From Clostridia bacterium (lineage in GTDB: Bacteria > Bacillota > Clostridia > Christensenellales > Aristaeellaceae), in NCBI GenBank assembly GCA_017620115.1, contig JAFZRB010000281.1, positions 1-6,428 on the forward strand: a stretch of 6,428 nucleotides of DNA, read 5' to 3'. This document shows positions 1 to 5,487 of this stretch, in pieces. How positions within the stretch are numbered: position 1 is the first letter of the stretch; each line of letters starts with the position of its first letter. A program made the translations under genes and the position numbers. The notes under the pieces were generated by a model. The model ran no database searches. It saw nothing but the letters and a program-made list of their open reading frames with translations, and was not told the origin of the DNA.

Positions 1-219
1 ATTTAACGCCGTGATGTGGATATCGCTCACATACACGATCCGCACGCCGTCGAAGGCGGACGGCAGGTCGCGCAAAGGCAGCTCGACGCACCGCAGGCGG
101 ATCACGTCGCCCTGAAAGGCCATCGCGATCAGCAGGAGGCCCAGCAGCAGGGCCGCGCACCTGAGCAGCGCGCGCCGGAACCTGCCCGGTTTTCGTTTGC
201 CTTTTTTGGAGGAAGCCAT
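1..219 (-). CDS. Metallophosphoesterase, YkuE-like, N-terminal part (runs off left edge)
   Basis: Only the first 73 codons are in the window; the gene continues past position 1. The product begins with a lysine/arginine-rich stretch (MASSKKGKRKPGRFRR), then one hydrophobic segment at about residues 17-35, then a segment reading RIVYVSDIHIT at about residues 60-70. The D-x-H pair in SDIH is the first metal-binding motif of the calcineurin-like phosphoesterase fold, and the preceding 'P-AFDG-RIV' context is typical of the membrane-associated YkuE type. The family hydrolyses phosphoesters with a two-metal centre; the substrate cannot be told. The catalytic domain probably sits outside the membrane. 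The twin arginine before the hydrophobic segment (FRRALLR) loosely resembles a Tat signal, as known for B. subtilis YkuE, but is not a full match. The start is fixed by AAGGAG at 225-230, 5 nt upstream of the ATG at 219. The remaining metal ligands lie outside the window. Confidence 0.85.
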   Translation of the reverse strand, partial: MASSKKGKRKPGRFRRALLRCAALLLGLLLIAMAFQGDVIRLRCVELPLRDLPSAFDGVRIVYVSDIHITALN

Positions 220-242
220 AACAGCTCCTTTCTCGTGCGCCG

Positions 243-258
243 TGTTTCACGTGAAACA
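243..258. promoter_or_regulatory. parS: parS centromere site (ParB/Spo0J binding site), copy 1
   Basis: The sequence TGTTTCACGTGAAACA is a perfect 16-bp palindrome and matches the bacterial chromosomal parS consensus TGTTNCACGTGAAACA at every position. ParB (Spo0J) loads on such sites as a CTP-dependent clamp, spreads, recruits SMC and works with ParA (Soj) in chromosome segregation. It lies 24 nt upstream of the metallophosphoesterase start codon, inside the predicted leader of that gene. Confidence 0.93.
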
Positions 259-278
259 TTTTCCGGCGTGGCTGGGAT

Positions 279-294
279 TGTTTCACGTGAAACA
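279..294. promoter_or_regulatory. parS: parS centromere site, copy 2
   Basis: A second exact copy of TGTTTCACGTGAAACA, centred 36 bp from the first (centres 250.5 and 286.5). The 20-base spacer between the copies is unrelated to the palindrome. Two identical full-consensus copies this close cannot be chance, so both are expected to bind ParB. Confidence 0.93.
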
Positions 295-308
295 ATTTCC
301 ATAAAACA

Positions 309-320
309 GAACGTATGTTC
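309..320. promoter_or_regulatory. Possible LexA (SOS) box
   Basis: GAACGTATGTTC is a perfect inverted repeat of GAAC and GTTC around four bases. It fits the core of the B. subtilis DinR/LexA consensus CGAACRNRYGTTYC, including the R-N-R-Y spacer, but the outermost C on each side is replaced (A at 308, T at 321). It lies about 90 nt upstream of the metallophosphoesterase start and about 100 nt downstream of the predicted minus-strand transcription start, so it would act as a roadblock rather than by covering that promoter. No closer promoter was found. A chance match is possible. Confidence 0.35.
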
Positions 321-328
321 TTGATTTG

Positions 329-344
329 CCTGCCGCTCCGCAGG
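329..344 (+). other. Small hairpin followed by T runs in the leader region
   Basis: CCTGC and GCAGG form a 5-bp stem around a 6-base loop, followed on the plus strand by TTTTC and, ten bases later, a run of six T. It has the outline of a weak terminator for rightward transcription, yet no plus-strand gene lies upstream. It may block antisense transcription arising inside the metallophosphoesterase gene, or simply be a structure in that gene's leader RNA. Confidence 0.3.
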
Positions 345-402
345 TTTTCGTCGATTTTTTGTAAAAAAGGATGGTTTCACGAAATTTGACAGCAATCTAC
401 CA

Positions 403-431
403 TTGCATACCGCCCAATAATCCATTATAAT
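403..431 (+). promoter_or_regulatory. Sigma-A type promoter, rightward, for the DUF5711-like/CvpA pair
   Basis: A -35 box TTGCAT (403-408) and a perfect -10 box TATAAT (426-431) are separated by exactly 17 bases. Transcription would start near 438, giving a leader of about 85 nt before the ATG at 523. The -10 overlaps the -10 of the opposing promoter. Confidence 0.6.
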
Positions 432-452
432 AGGAATGGCGTCTTAATGCAA
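424..452 (-). promoter_or_regulatory. Sigma-A type promoter, leftward, for the metallophosphoesterase
   Basis: Read on the minus strand, a -35 box TTGCAT (452-447) and a perfect -10 box TATAAT (429-424) are separated by exactly 17 bases. It is the mirror image of the rightward promoter. Transcription would start near 417 and the leader of about 198 nt would run through the hairpin, the LexA-like palindrome and both parS sites. Confidence 0.55.
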
Positions 453-522
453 TAAAGGGTTCTTTAATTGATGCGCCAAATTGTTTGACAGTTATATAAC
501 CGACAGGAGGATTTACGGTCTC

Positions 523-1620
523 ATGAAAGAGAGCGAAGCCAAGGGTCTCTCATGGCCCGTCGCCCTGTTGGTGACCGGAATGATTTGCGCGATGGCGTTT
601 CTGATGGCGCGCATGTTCGCGACGGAAGACACGCACCTGCTCGAGCATGCGACGCTGCTGCCCTGCACCTCCTCGCAGTCCATACAGGTGCTCGGTAAGG
701 GCGTCATCTATAGCGATGGAACCTCGCTGCGCGCGCTCAACGCCTCGGGGCGGCAGATCTGGAGCTATGTTGTGGGCGCGAACTGCGGCTACAACGTGGG
801 CGACGGCGGCGTGGCGGGCTGGTCGGACGACCTGCTCGTGGCGCTGAACGCCTCCTCGGGCGAAGTGATGTTCAGCGCGTCGCTGGCGCAGACTGTGCTC
901 TCAGCCACGACCGGCGCGCAGTACACCGCGGCGCTGGTGGGGGAGGAGAGCAACGCGACGATGATCGTGACGGAAAACAGCGGCCGCGAAATCGACCGCA
1001 TCGCCCTTCCCGACATCATCGTGCTGGATTACGGCTTCTTCAACAACGGCAACATGCTGTGGATCATGTCGCTGGATACAAACGGAACCGTTCCGATGAG
1101 TCAGGTCACCACATACAGGCCGGGCCGCATGCAGGCCGGCAGCATCACGGATTCCGAGCAGGTCGTCTACGAGGTGATGTTCAATACGCCGCGCGTCAGC
1201 GCCGTGGGAACCACTTATATCCGGGTTTACGATTACGCCGGAACCGAGGACGCCGCCCAGCGGAAGCTGATTTACGGCTGGTATCTGATGGATTCCGCCG
1301 CCTCGCAGGACGGGGGCATGATGGCGTTCGTGCCCATGACGGAAATCGGCACGCGCGCGGAAATCAACGATATCCGCCTCATCCAGGGCGATACCGACCG
1401 CACGATCCGCATGCCGTTCACCTGCTTCGACATCGCTGTGCGCGGCAGCACGGTTTACGGCTTTTCGAGCGAGTATGTGATGATTCACGGCCTCGCCGCC
1501 GGCCGCGCCGAAACCTACAGGCTGCCTTTCGCGTGCGACGGCCTGATCGGCGTTACGGAGGGGCGTTCGGTGGCGCTGGTTTCGGGCGATTCGGTGTATC
1601 TGGTCAGTCTGCCGCGCTGA
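523..1620 (+). CDS. Membrane-anchored beta-propeller protein, DUF5711-like
   Basis: A 365-residue protein with a short cytoplasmic N-terminus, one membrane segment at about residues 11-32 and a long extracytoplasmic part rich in beta strands. Short PQQ/WD-like blades are visible, for example GVIYSDGTSLRALNASGRQI (60-79, followed by WSY) and DDLLVALNASSGEV (around 102-117), so a propeller fold is likely. The architecture and the neighbouring CvpA gene recall the DUF5711 family of Clostridia, whose function is unknown; that name is from memory and unverified. No catalytic motif was seen, so a scaffolding or sensing role at the envelope is only a guess. The ATG at 523 is preferred because AGGAGG lies at 505-510, though the 12-nt spacing is long; an in-frame TTG at 481 lacks a ribosome binding site. 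The CvpA gene follows 96 nt later with no terminator between, so the two are probably cotranscribed. Confidence 0.8.
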   Translation: MKESEAKGLSWPVALLVTGMICAMAFLMARMFATEDTHLLEHATLLPCTSSQSIQVLGKGVIYSDGTSLRALNASGRQIWSYVVGANCGYNVGDGGVAGWSDDLLVALNASSGEVMFSASLAQTVLSATTGAQYTAALVGEESNATMIVTENSGREIDRIALPDIIVLDYGFFNNGNMLWIMSLDTNGTVPMSQVTTYRPGRMQAGSITDSEQVVYEVMFNTPRVSAVGTTYIRVYDYAGTEDAAQRKLIYGWYLMDSAASQDGGMMAFVPMTEIGTRAEINDIRLIQGDTDRTIRMPFTCFDIAVRGSTVYGFSSEYVMIHGLAAGRAETYRLPFACDGLIGVTEGRSVALVSGDSVYLVSLPR

Positions 1621-1716
1621 GCGCGATCGGACGGTCCGAAAGAAGCATAAATTCACATTGTGGATTTTGTGATAGAAGCTTTGAGCGAACAATAAGAGCT
1701 AAGGAGCGAATAGGAA
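1621..1716 (+). other. Short intergenic stretch between the propeller and CvpA genes
   Basis: The 96 bases hold the CvpA ribosome binding site and a small palindrome TCGGACGGTCCGA near 1627-1639, too tight for a stable terminator hairpin and without a T run. No convincing -35/-10 pair was found, supporting read-through from the upstream gene. Confidence 0.5.
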
Positions 1717-2433
1717 ATGAACATTGTCGACATCATCATTCTCGCCATTCTGGGTCTCAGCGTTGTATCCGGTATGTACAAGGGCTTTATCACCTCGACG
1801 CTCGCCCTGCTGGGCTTCGTGGGCGCCTGGATCGCCAGCCTGGCCGCGTATCAGTACCTGGTGCGCGCCGTCACGGCCAACGAAGGCCTGATGAAGTTCT
1901 TCTCGAGCGTGGTCGGCGCCGTCGATCTGTTTAAGACGGCCAGTCTGGCCAACCTGCAGGTGGCCTCCGCCACCGCCGCCGACATCGATCAGGCGGTCGC
2001 AGAGGTCAATATTCCCCTGATATCCGGCCTGTTCCGCGAAAACGTTGTGGGCAAGGTGTTCGCCAACGACGGCCTGAGCACAATGAGCGAGTATCTGTCC
2101 GAGACGCTCCTGAACACCGCGCTGAACATCGTGTGCTTCATCCTGATGTTCGTCGTGATCTACGCCGCCGTGCTGCTGGTCGTGAACATGCTGAACAACG
2201 TGTTCCGCTTCCCGGCGCTGCGCCATCTGGACTGGATCCTGGGCGGCCTGTTCGGCCTGGTGCGCGGCCTGGTCATCGTGATGCTGATCTTCGCCGTGGT
2301 GCCCACCATTTCCTCCGCGCTGTCCAGCATGAACATCACGCTGCTGACCGATCTCATCGACGCCTCGCGCATCGGCAGGATCTTCCAGAACAGCAACTTC
2401 GTGGCGAACACGCTGCAGTCCATCCTGTCATAA
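1717..2433 (+). CDS. CvpA family integral membrane protein
   Basis: A 238-residue protein with about four membrane segments: residues 3-19, 27-48, 131-157 and 183-204. The N-terminus (NIVDIIILAILGLSVVSGMYKGF, in two parts, 2-17 and 18-24) and the segment LDWILGGLFGLVRGLVIV (171-188) are the two hallmark regions of the CvpA family. E. coli CvpA is needed for colicin V production and has been linked to envelope homeostasis; the molecular activity is unknown. The region between segments 2 and 3 (about 50-130) is longer than in the shortest family members and is probably exposed on one face. AAGGAG at 1701-1706 stands 10 nt before the ATG. It probably shares a transcript with the propeller gene upstream, and a strong hairpin follows 16 nt after the stop. 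Confidence 0.88.
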   Translation: MNIVDIIILAILGLSVVSGMYKGFITSTLALLGFVGAWIASLAAYQYLVRAVTANEGLMKFFSSVVGAVDLFKTASLANLQVASATAADIDQAVAEVNIPLISGLFRENVVGKVFANDGLSTMSEYLSETLLNTALNIVCFILMFVVIYAAVLLVVNMLNNVFRFPALRHLDWILGGLFGLVRGLVIVMLIFAVVPTISSALSSMNITLLTDLIDASRIGRIFQNSNFVANTLQSILS

Positions 2434-2449
2434 TTCAGACGATGGCATC

Positions 2450-2478
2450 GCGGCCCCCCGGCTGTGCCGGAGGGCCGC
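2450..2478 (+). terminator. Intrinsic terminator after the CvpA gene
   Basis: An inverted repeat with 11 of 12 pairs (GCGGCCC-c-CCGG against CCGG-a-GGGCCGC) and a 5-base loop CTGTG begins 16 nt after the stop codon. The tail TCTTCATT is only moderately T-rich, and a second T run (TTTTTT) follows at about 2495-2500. It lies between convergent genes and may also slow leftward transcripts leaving the EamA gene, although no T run follows on that strand. Confidence 0.65.
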
Positions 2479-2503
2479 TCTTCATTATGACATCCTTTTT
2501 TCT

Positions 2504-2929
2504 CTACCGATTGATAAAATACAGCCCCACCAGGCATATGGCCATGCCGGCGACCTTTCTGGGCGTGAGCGCTTCCTTATAAACCAGCGCTCCCACGATC
2601 AACAGCGCGACGGCCAGGAACGAGCTCTGCGCCACAGAGGCCGTGCTCACCTTCCAACCCGCCTTGTAGGCGAAGATGAAGCCCACCTCCAGCCCCACGA
2701 TCACGATGCCCAGCGCGAAGGGCGCCCAGTTGAGGCTCCGGTACTCCTGCGCGAGGCTGCCGCCCGGCTTTGACAGGAAAAACGCCAGCGCGGAGGCCGC
2801 CGCGCCGACCAGGTAGGTGACGGTCAGCGAGGCGAAGGGGTTCATGCTTCCGGGAACGGACTTGGCGCAGATATGATAGACGATGTTTGAAACGACCACG
2901 AGGGCGATGGGCCAGATATAGGAAAACAT
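2504..2929 (-). CDS. Single-domain EamA (DMT superfamily) transporter
   Basis: A 141-residue hydrophobic protein with about five membrane segments: residues 5-22, 31-53, 69-90, 97-117 and 124-139. The end of segment 4 and what follows (LVYKEALTPRKVAGMAICLV, 115-134) is the typical closing signature of an EamA domain. Usual EamA exporters carry two such domains in about 290 residues; this one has a single repeat, so it would have to act as a dimer, as small DMT members do. The substrate (drug, metabolite or amino acid) is unknown. The start is well supported: AAGGAGG at 2937-2943 is 7 nt before the ATG at 2929; the ATG at 2936 is in another frame. It lies downstream of the GH13 gene in the same direction, with the 164-bp palindrome between them. 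No clear promoter is visible in the 52 bases between the repeat and the gene. Confidence 0.87.
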   Translation of the reverse strand: MFSYIWPIALVVVSNIVYHICAKSVPGSMNPFASLTVTYLVGAAASALAFFLSKPGGSLAQEYRSLNWAPFALGIVIVGLEVGFIFAYKAGWKVSTASVAQSSFLAVALLIVGALVYKEALTPRKVAGMAICLVGLYFINR

Positions 2930-2981
2930 ATACCATCCTCCTTGCGGGATAAAAGCGGCTCGAACAGCGCCTGCCGGGCCT

Positions 2982-3145
2982 TAGAGTGTGTTTCTAAATC
3001 CAGGGAGATGCAGTTTCGAGTGGATTTGCCTGCAGTTCAAGGCGCTTTTCCGAAGGCTTAGCGGCGCTAAGTCGAGGGAAAGCAACGCTGAAATGCAGGC
3101 AAAGACGCCGAAAATGCGCTTCAGGGATTTTAGAAACACACTCTA
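2982..3145. repeat. 164-bp imperfect palindrome, MITE-like dispersed repeat
   Basis: The two halves are inverted copies of each other over the whole length. The ends are a perfect 17-bp inverted repeat (TAGAGTGTGTTTCTAAA at 2982-2998, complement at 3129-3145). An inner perfect 10-bp pair TTTGCCTGCA/TGCAGGCAAA lies at 3025-3034 and 3094-3103, and the centre is CTTAGCGGCGCTAAG (3057-3071). All three pairs share the centre near 3064, so they are one structure. Between them the arms align with scattered mismatches. It contains no plausible gene. Both ends carry TA, which would fit a Tc1/mariner-IS630 type element with a TA target duplication. Transcribed, it would form a long interrupted hairpin just after the GH13 stop codon. 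Copy number cannot be known from one window. Confidence 0.75.
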
Positions 3146-3147
3146 GC

Positions 3148-4881
3148 TCATCCTCTCCTGTCCAGCGCCGCTCGCAGCTCTTCGCCCTGCCAGCGCCGCA
3201 CCGCCTCGATGGTGTCGGCGTCCCTGGCGACAAGCTGCAAATCGCCCAGCCGCGCGGCGGGGCTGGCGAGCCGGGCGTGGTTGATTGCCGCGATCTTCCG
3301 CAGCAGCGCCGTGTCCTCGCGGCCCCAGGGGTAAGCGCAGCGGCAGAAGGGATCGTCGCCGCCCTGCGCGCCGGCCTCGTCGCCGTAAAACAGGCAGGGC
3401 ATGCCCGGCAAGGCGCACATGAACGCCCACAGCTTCAAAAACCGCCGCCTGCCCAGCGCGTACTGCCGCTGGGTTAGCTTTTTGAAGCGCCGCTTTTCGC
3501 CCGGCCTGTCCTCCGGCTCCGCGCCGCTCAGGCGGTTGAGGATGCGCGCCTTGTCGTGGCTGCCAACCAGATTCATCAGCGCGAAGGCGAAAGGCGCGGG
3601 GTAATTCTCATACAGCGCGTCCAGCCGCCGCTTGAGGGCGAAGGCGTCCGCGCCGCCCGTCAGGAAGTCGATGAGGCCCTCGCGCAGGGGATAGTTCATC
3701 ACGCTGTCCAGCGTGTCGCCCGCGCAGTAGCAGCGCAGCTCGCCGTAGGCGATCTTGTTGGAGGCGTCTTCCCACACCTCGCCCAGCACCGCCGCGTCCG
3801 GATCGGTCGCCTTGACGCTCTTTCTCAGCGCGCGCAGGAAGGCCATGGGCAGCTCGTCGGCCACGTCCAGCCGCCAGCCGGCCGCGCCGCGCCTGAGCCA
3901 CCGCTTCACGATGGCGTCTTTGCCCGTCACGATGTATTTCATGTAGCCCGGATCGAGCTCGTTCACGTTCGGCAGCGTCTGGAAGCCCCACCAGCAGTCG
4001 TAATCGTCCGGCCAGCGCTTGAAGGTGTACCACGAGGCGTAAGGCGAGGCGGGCGACTGATACGCGCCTACGGTGTCGTAAGTGCCGAAGCGGTTGAAAT
4101 AGCGGCTGTCGTTGCCGGTGTGCGAGAACACGCCGTCCAGCATCACGCGGATGCCCTTTTCCTTCGCCTTCGCGCACAGCGCCTCGAAATCCGCCTGCGT
4201 GCCGAAGGAAGGGTCGATGGTCTCGTAATCGCCGGTGTCGTATTTGTGGTTGGACCGCCCGCGGAAGATGGGGTTGAGATAGAGCACCGTCACGCCCAGA
4301 TCGCGCAGGTAATCCAGCTTTTCCGCGATGCCGTTCAGGTTGCCGCCGAAGAAATCGTCGGCCGAGTCGTCATATTTGGGGCGGTTCGCGGGCAGCGGGG
4401 CGGGCGCGTCGTCCCAGTTTTCATGCAGCCAGCCGTGCGGGGGCTGGTTTTTTTCGCGCGCGAAGAACCGGTCGGGCATAATCTGGTACATGATGCCGTT
4501 CTTCATCCATTCCGGCGGGGCGTAGGCGGCGTCGTACACCGTGATCTGGAACGACGGCGGCTCGTGATCGTAGAGCTGCCCTTCGCCGCCCAGGCCGTCC
4601 TGCGCGTTGCCGTAACAGCGCGTCCCGTCGCGCGATTCGATGATGAAGTAATACCATAGGAGCCCCGGCGTCTTCGGCAGGGCGAGGGCGTGCTCATATA
4701 GGCCCGCCTCCGCCTTCGAGGGCTTCATGGCGTGCTTTTTCTCCGCGTCGTTCCACCACACGCGCAGAAAAACCTTCGCGCCGGCCTCCGCGCGCAGGCG
4801 AAGCGTCACTTTTTCGCCCGCGGGGCGCGCGCCGGAGGGGGTTCTGTAAAAGGGGTCTCGGGAATCATGCAGGACGATCAT
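3148..4881 (-). CDS. GH13 alpha-glucan hydrolase, neopullulanase/cyclomaltodextrinase-like, shortened C-terminus
   Basis: A 577-residue enzyme without signal peptide, so cytoplasmic. An N-terminal beta domain (about 1-115, CBM34-like position) precedes the TIM barrel, which starts near MYQIMPDRFF (131-140). The GH13 motifs are complete: region VI GVTVLYLNPIF (196-206), region I DGVFSHTG (249-256), region V LPNVNELDP (303-311, at the place of MPKLN in neopullulanases), region II GWRLDVADE (335-343) with nucleophile D339, region III with acid/base E368 in LGEVWED, region IV VGSHDK (439-444) with D443, and region VII GMPCLFYGDEAG (493-504). It should cleave alpha-1,4 (perhaps alpha-1,6) bonds in maltodextrins, cyclodextrins or pullulan, which fits the nearby glycogen phosphorylase. 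The protein ends at ELRAALDRRG, matching the middle of the usual domain C; about 50 residues expected in relatives are absent. The stop lies two bases from the palindromic repeat. The start ATG at 4881 follows a GGAG about 12 nt upstream. Confidence 0.9.
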   Translation of the reverse strand: MIVLHDSRDPFYRTPSGARPAGEKVTLRLRAEAGAKVFLRVWWNDAEKKHAMKPSKAEAGLYEHALALPKTPGLLWYYFIIESRDGTRCYGNAQDGLGGEGQLYDHEPPSFQITVYDAAYAPPEWMKNGIMYQIMPDRFFAREKNQPPHGWLHENWDDAPAPLPANRPKYDDSADDFFGGNLNGIAEKLDYLRDLGVTVLYLNPIFRGRSNHKYDTGDYETIDPSFGTQADFEALCAKAKEKGIRVMLDGVFSHTGNDSRYFNRFGTYDTVGAYQSPASPYASWYTFKRWPDDYDCWWGFQTLPNVNELDPGYMKYIVTGKDAIVKRWLRRGAAGWRLDVADELPMAFLRALRKSVKATDPDAAVLGEVWEDASNKIAYGELRCYCAGDTLDSVMNYPLREGLIDFLTGGADAFALKRRLDALYENYPAPFAFALMNLVGSHDKARILNRLSGAEPEDRPGEKRRFKKLTQRQYALGRRRFLKLWAFMCALPGMPCLFYGDEAGAQGGDDPFCRCAYPWGREDTALLRKIAAINHARLASPAARLGDLQLVARDADTIEAVRRWQGEELRAALDRRG

Positions 4882-4924
4882 GGCTGTCGTTATCTCCGTT
4901 CCTGGAATGATTGGACAAACGGGA

Positions 4925-4952
4925 GGCTGCCGCTCCGCCGCGCGGCCAAGCC
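4925..4952 (-). terminator. Possible weak terminator after the P-loop kinase gene
   Basis: On the minus strand, just after the kinase stop codon, GGC-TTG-GCCGC pairs with GCGGC-A-GCC around an 8-base loop, with an internal loop between the two stem parts. The following sequence TCCCGTTTGT has only three consecutive T. It may only attenuate transcription into the GH13 gene. Confidence 0.3.
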
Positions 4953-4955
4953 GGG

Positions 4956-5459
4956 TTACATGAGGTTCATTGCGACCGCGTCGATATGCTGTTTCATTTC
5001 TTTCGCAACGTCGTGGATTGTCTTGTTATCCGTTTCAATGACAATGTCATCCGGATAGGGCGGAAGATGAAGCCAGTAGTAATTCGTCTCGCTTTTATCG
5101 CCGCGCCTGTCGTGCCGCCGCTTCAGTGTTTCTTCCGAACAAGTGAGCGTAAAGCCGATGGTTTCGTAGTCTCTGGCGGTGATCCCGCTCAATATACTTT
5201 CGCGGATTCGGGCGTCCGTCAGCACGACCGATGTGAAAAACACATATTCAAACCCCGAATCCAGATAGTTGGAAAGAACGAAGGACATGCTTTTATCCCC
5301 GTTGCGCAGTCTTTTGTCCGCGACGGAAAAGGGGTGAACGCACCAGCACCAGTCGCCGTCCAGATAGGCGCTGTTGTCGTAGCGCTCAAACAGCCGGGTT
5401 CCGACCGCCGACTTGCCGACGCAGGGAGACCCGCTGATGAGGATCAGTTTTTTGCGCAT
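4956..5459 (-). CDS. Small P-loop kinase-like protein (AAA_33/nucleotide kinase type)
   Basis: A 167-residue single-domain protein. The Walker A loop GSPCVGKS (10-17) follows directly on the first strand KLILIS; DGDW (34-37) is at the place where small kinases bind the phosphoryl acceptor or magnesium; arginines in KRRHDRRGD (around residues 112-121) suit a lid segment; the C-terminus (TDNKTIHDVAKEMKQHI) resembles the closing helix of nucleotide and adenylylsulfate kinase relatives. It probably transfers phosphate from ATP to a small molecule; the acceptor cannot be told. AGGAGG at 5468-5473, 8 nt before the ATG at 5459, supports this start over the out-of-frame ATG at 5463. It follows the acetyltransferase gene by 28 nt in the same direction, so they probably form one transcript. 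A pairing of a small-molecule kinase with an acetyltransferase recalls resistance or metabolite-modifying cassettes, but nothing shows that directly. Confidence 0.8.
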   Translation of the reverse strand: MRKKLILISGSPCVGKSAVGTRLFERYDNSAYLDGDWCWCVHPFSVADKRLRNGDKSMSFVLSNYLDSGFEYVFFTSVVLTDARIRESILSGITARDYETIGFTLTCSEETLKRRHDRRGDKSETNYYWLHLPPYPDDIVIETDNKTIHDVAKEMKQHIDAVAMNLM

Positions 5460-5487
5460 TCATCCTTCCTCCTGTTCGGGCGTCCGA

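Noticed and set aside
373..388. A third parS-like sequence beginning GGTTTCACG
   Set aside because: The left half matches 7 of 8 parS positions but the right half matches only 2 of 8, so it is at most a half-site and probably chance.
386..391. A perfect TTGACA that could be a -35 box
   Set aside because: No -10-like hexamer occurs 16-18 bases downstream; the sequence there is ACCGCC. A second TTGACA at 485-490 also has no -10 at the right distance.
129..425. 98-codon minus-strand open frame across the parS region
   Set aside because: It runs through both parS palindromes and the predicted leftward -10 region and overlaps the metallophosphoesterase start in another frame. The VSRET repeats in its translation come from the parS copies.
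481..522. TTG start at 481 extending the propeller protein by 14 residues
   Set aside because: No ribosome binding site precedes it, whereas AGGAGG at 505-510 precedes the ATG at 523 and would lie inside the extended coding sequence. The membrane segment also starts sensibly from the ATG.
1627..1639. TCGGACGGTCCGA as a terminator between the propeller and CvpA genes
   Set aside because: The central loop would be a single base unless the stem shrinks to four pairs, and no T run follows.
901..1692. 263-codon minus-strand open frame opposite the propeller gene
   Set aside because: It has the composition of a shadow frame (many H, R, A), no recognisable motif, and overlaps a well-supported gene with a good ribosome binding site on the other strand.
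2994..3233. 79-codon minus-strand open frame across the palindromic repeat
   Set aside because: It starts inside the GH13 gene in another frame and crosses the repeat; no ribosome binding site or recognisable motif.
3556..4659. 367-codon plus-strand open frame opposite the GH13 gene
   Set aside because: It is antisense to a clear GH13 coding sequence with all catalytic motifs; the translation is low-complexity, rich in R, V, A and H, as expected for a GC-rich shadow frame.
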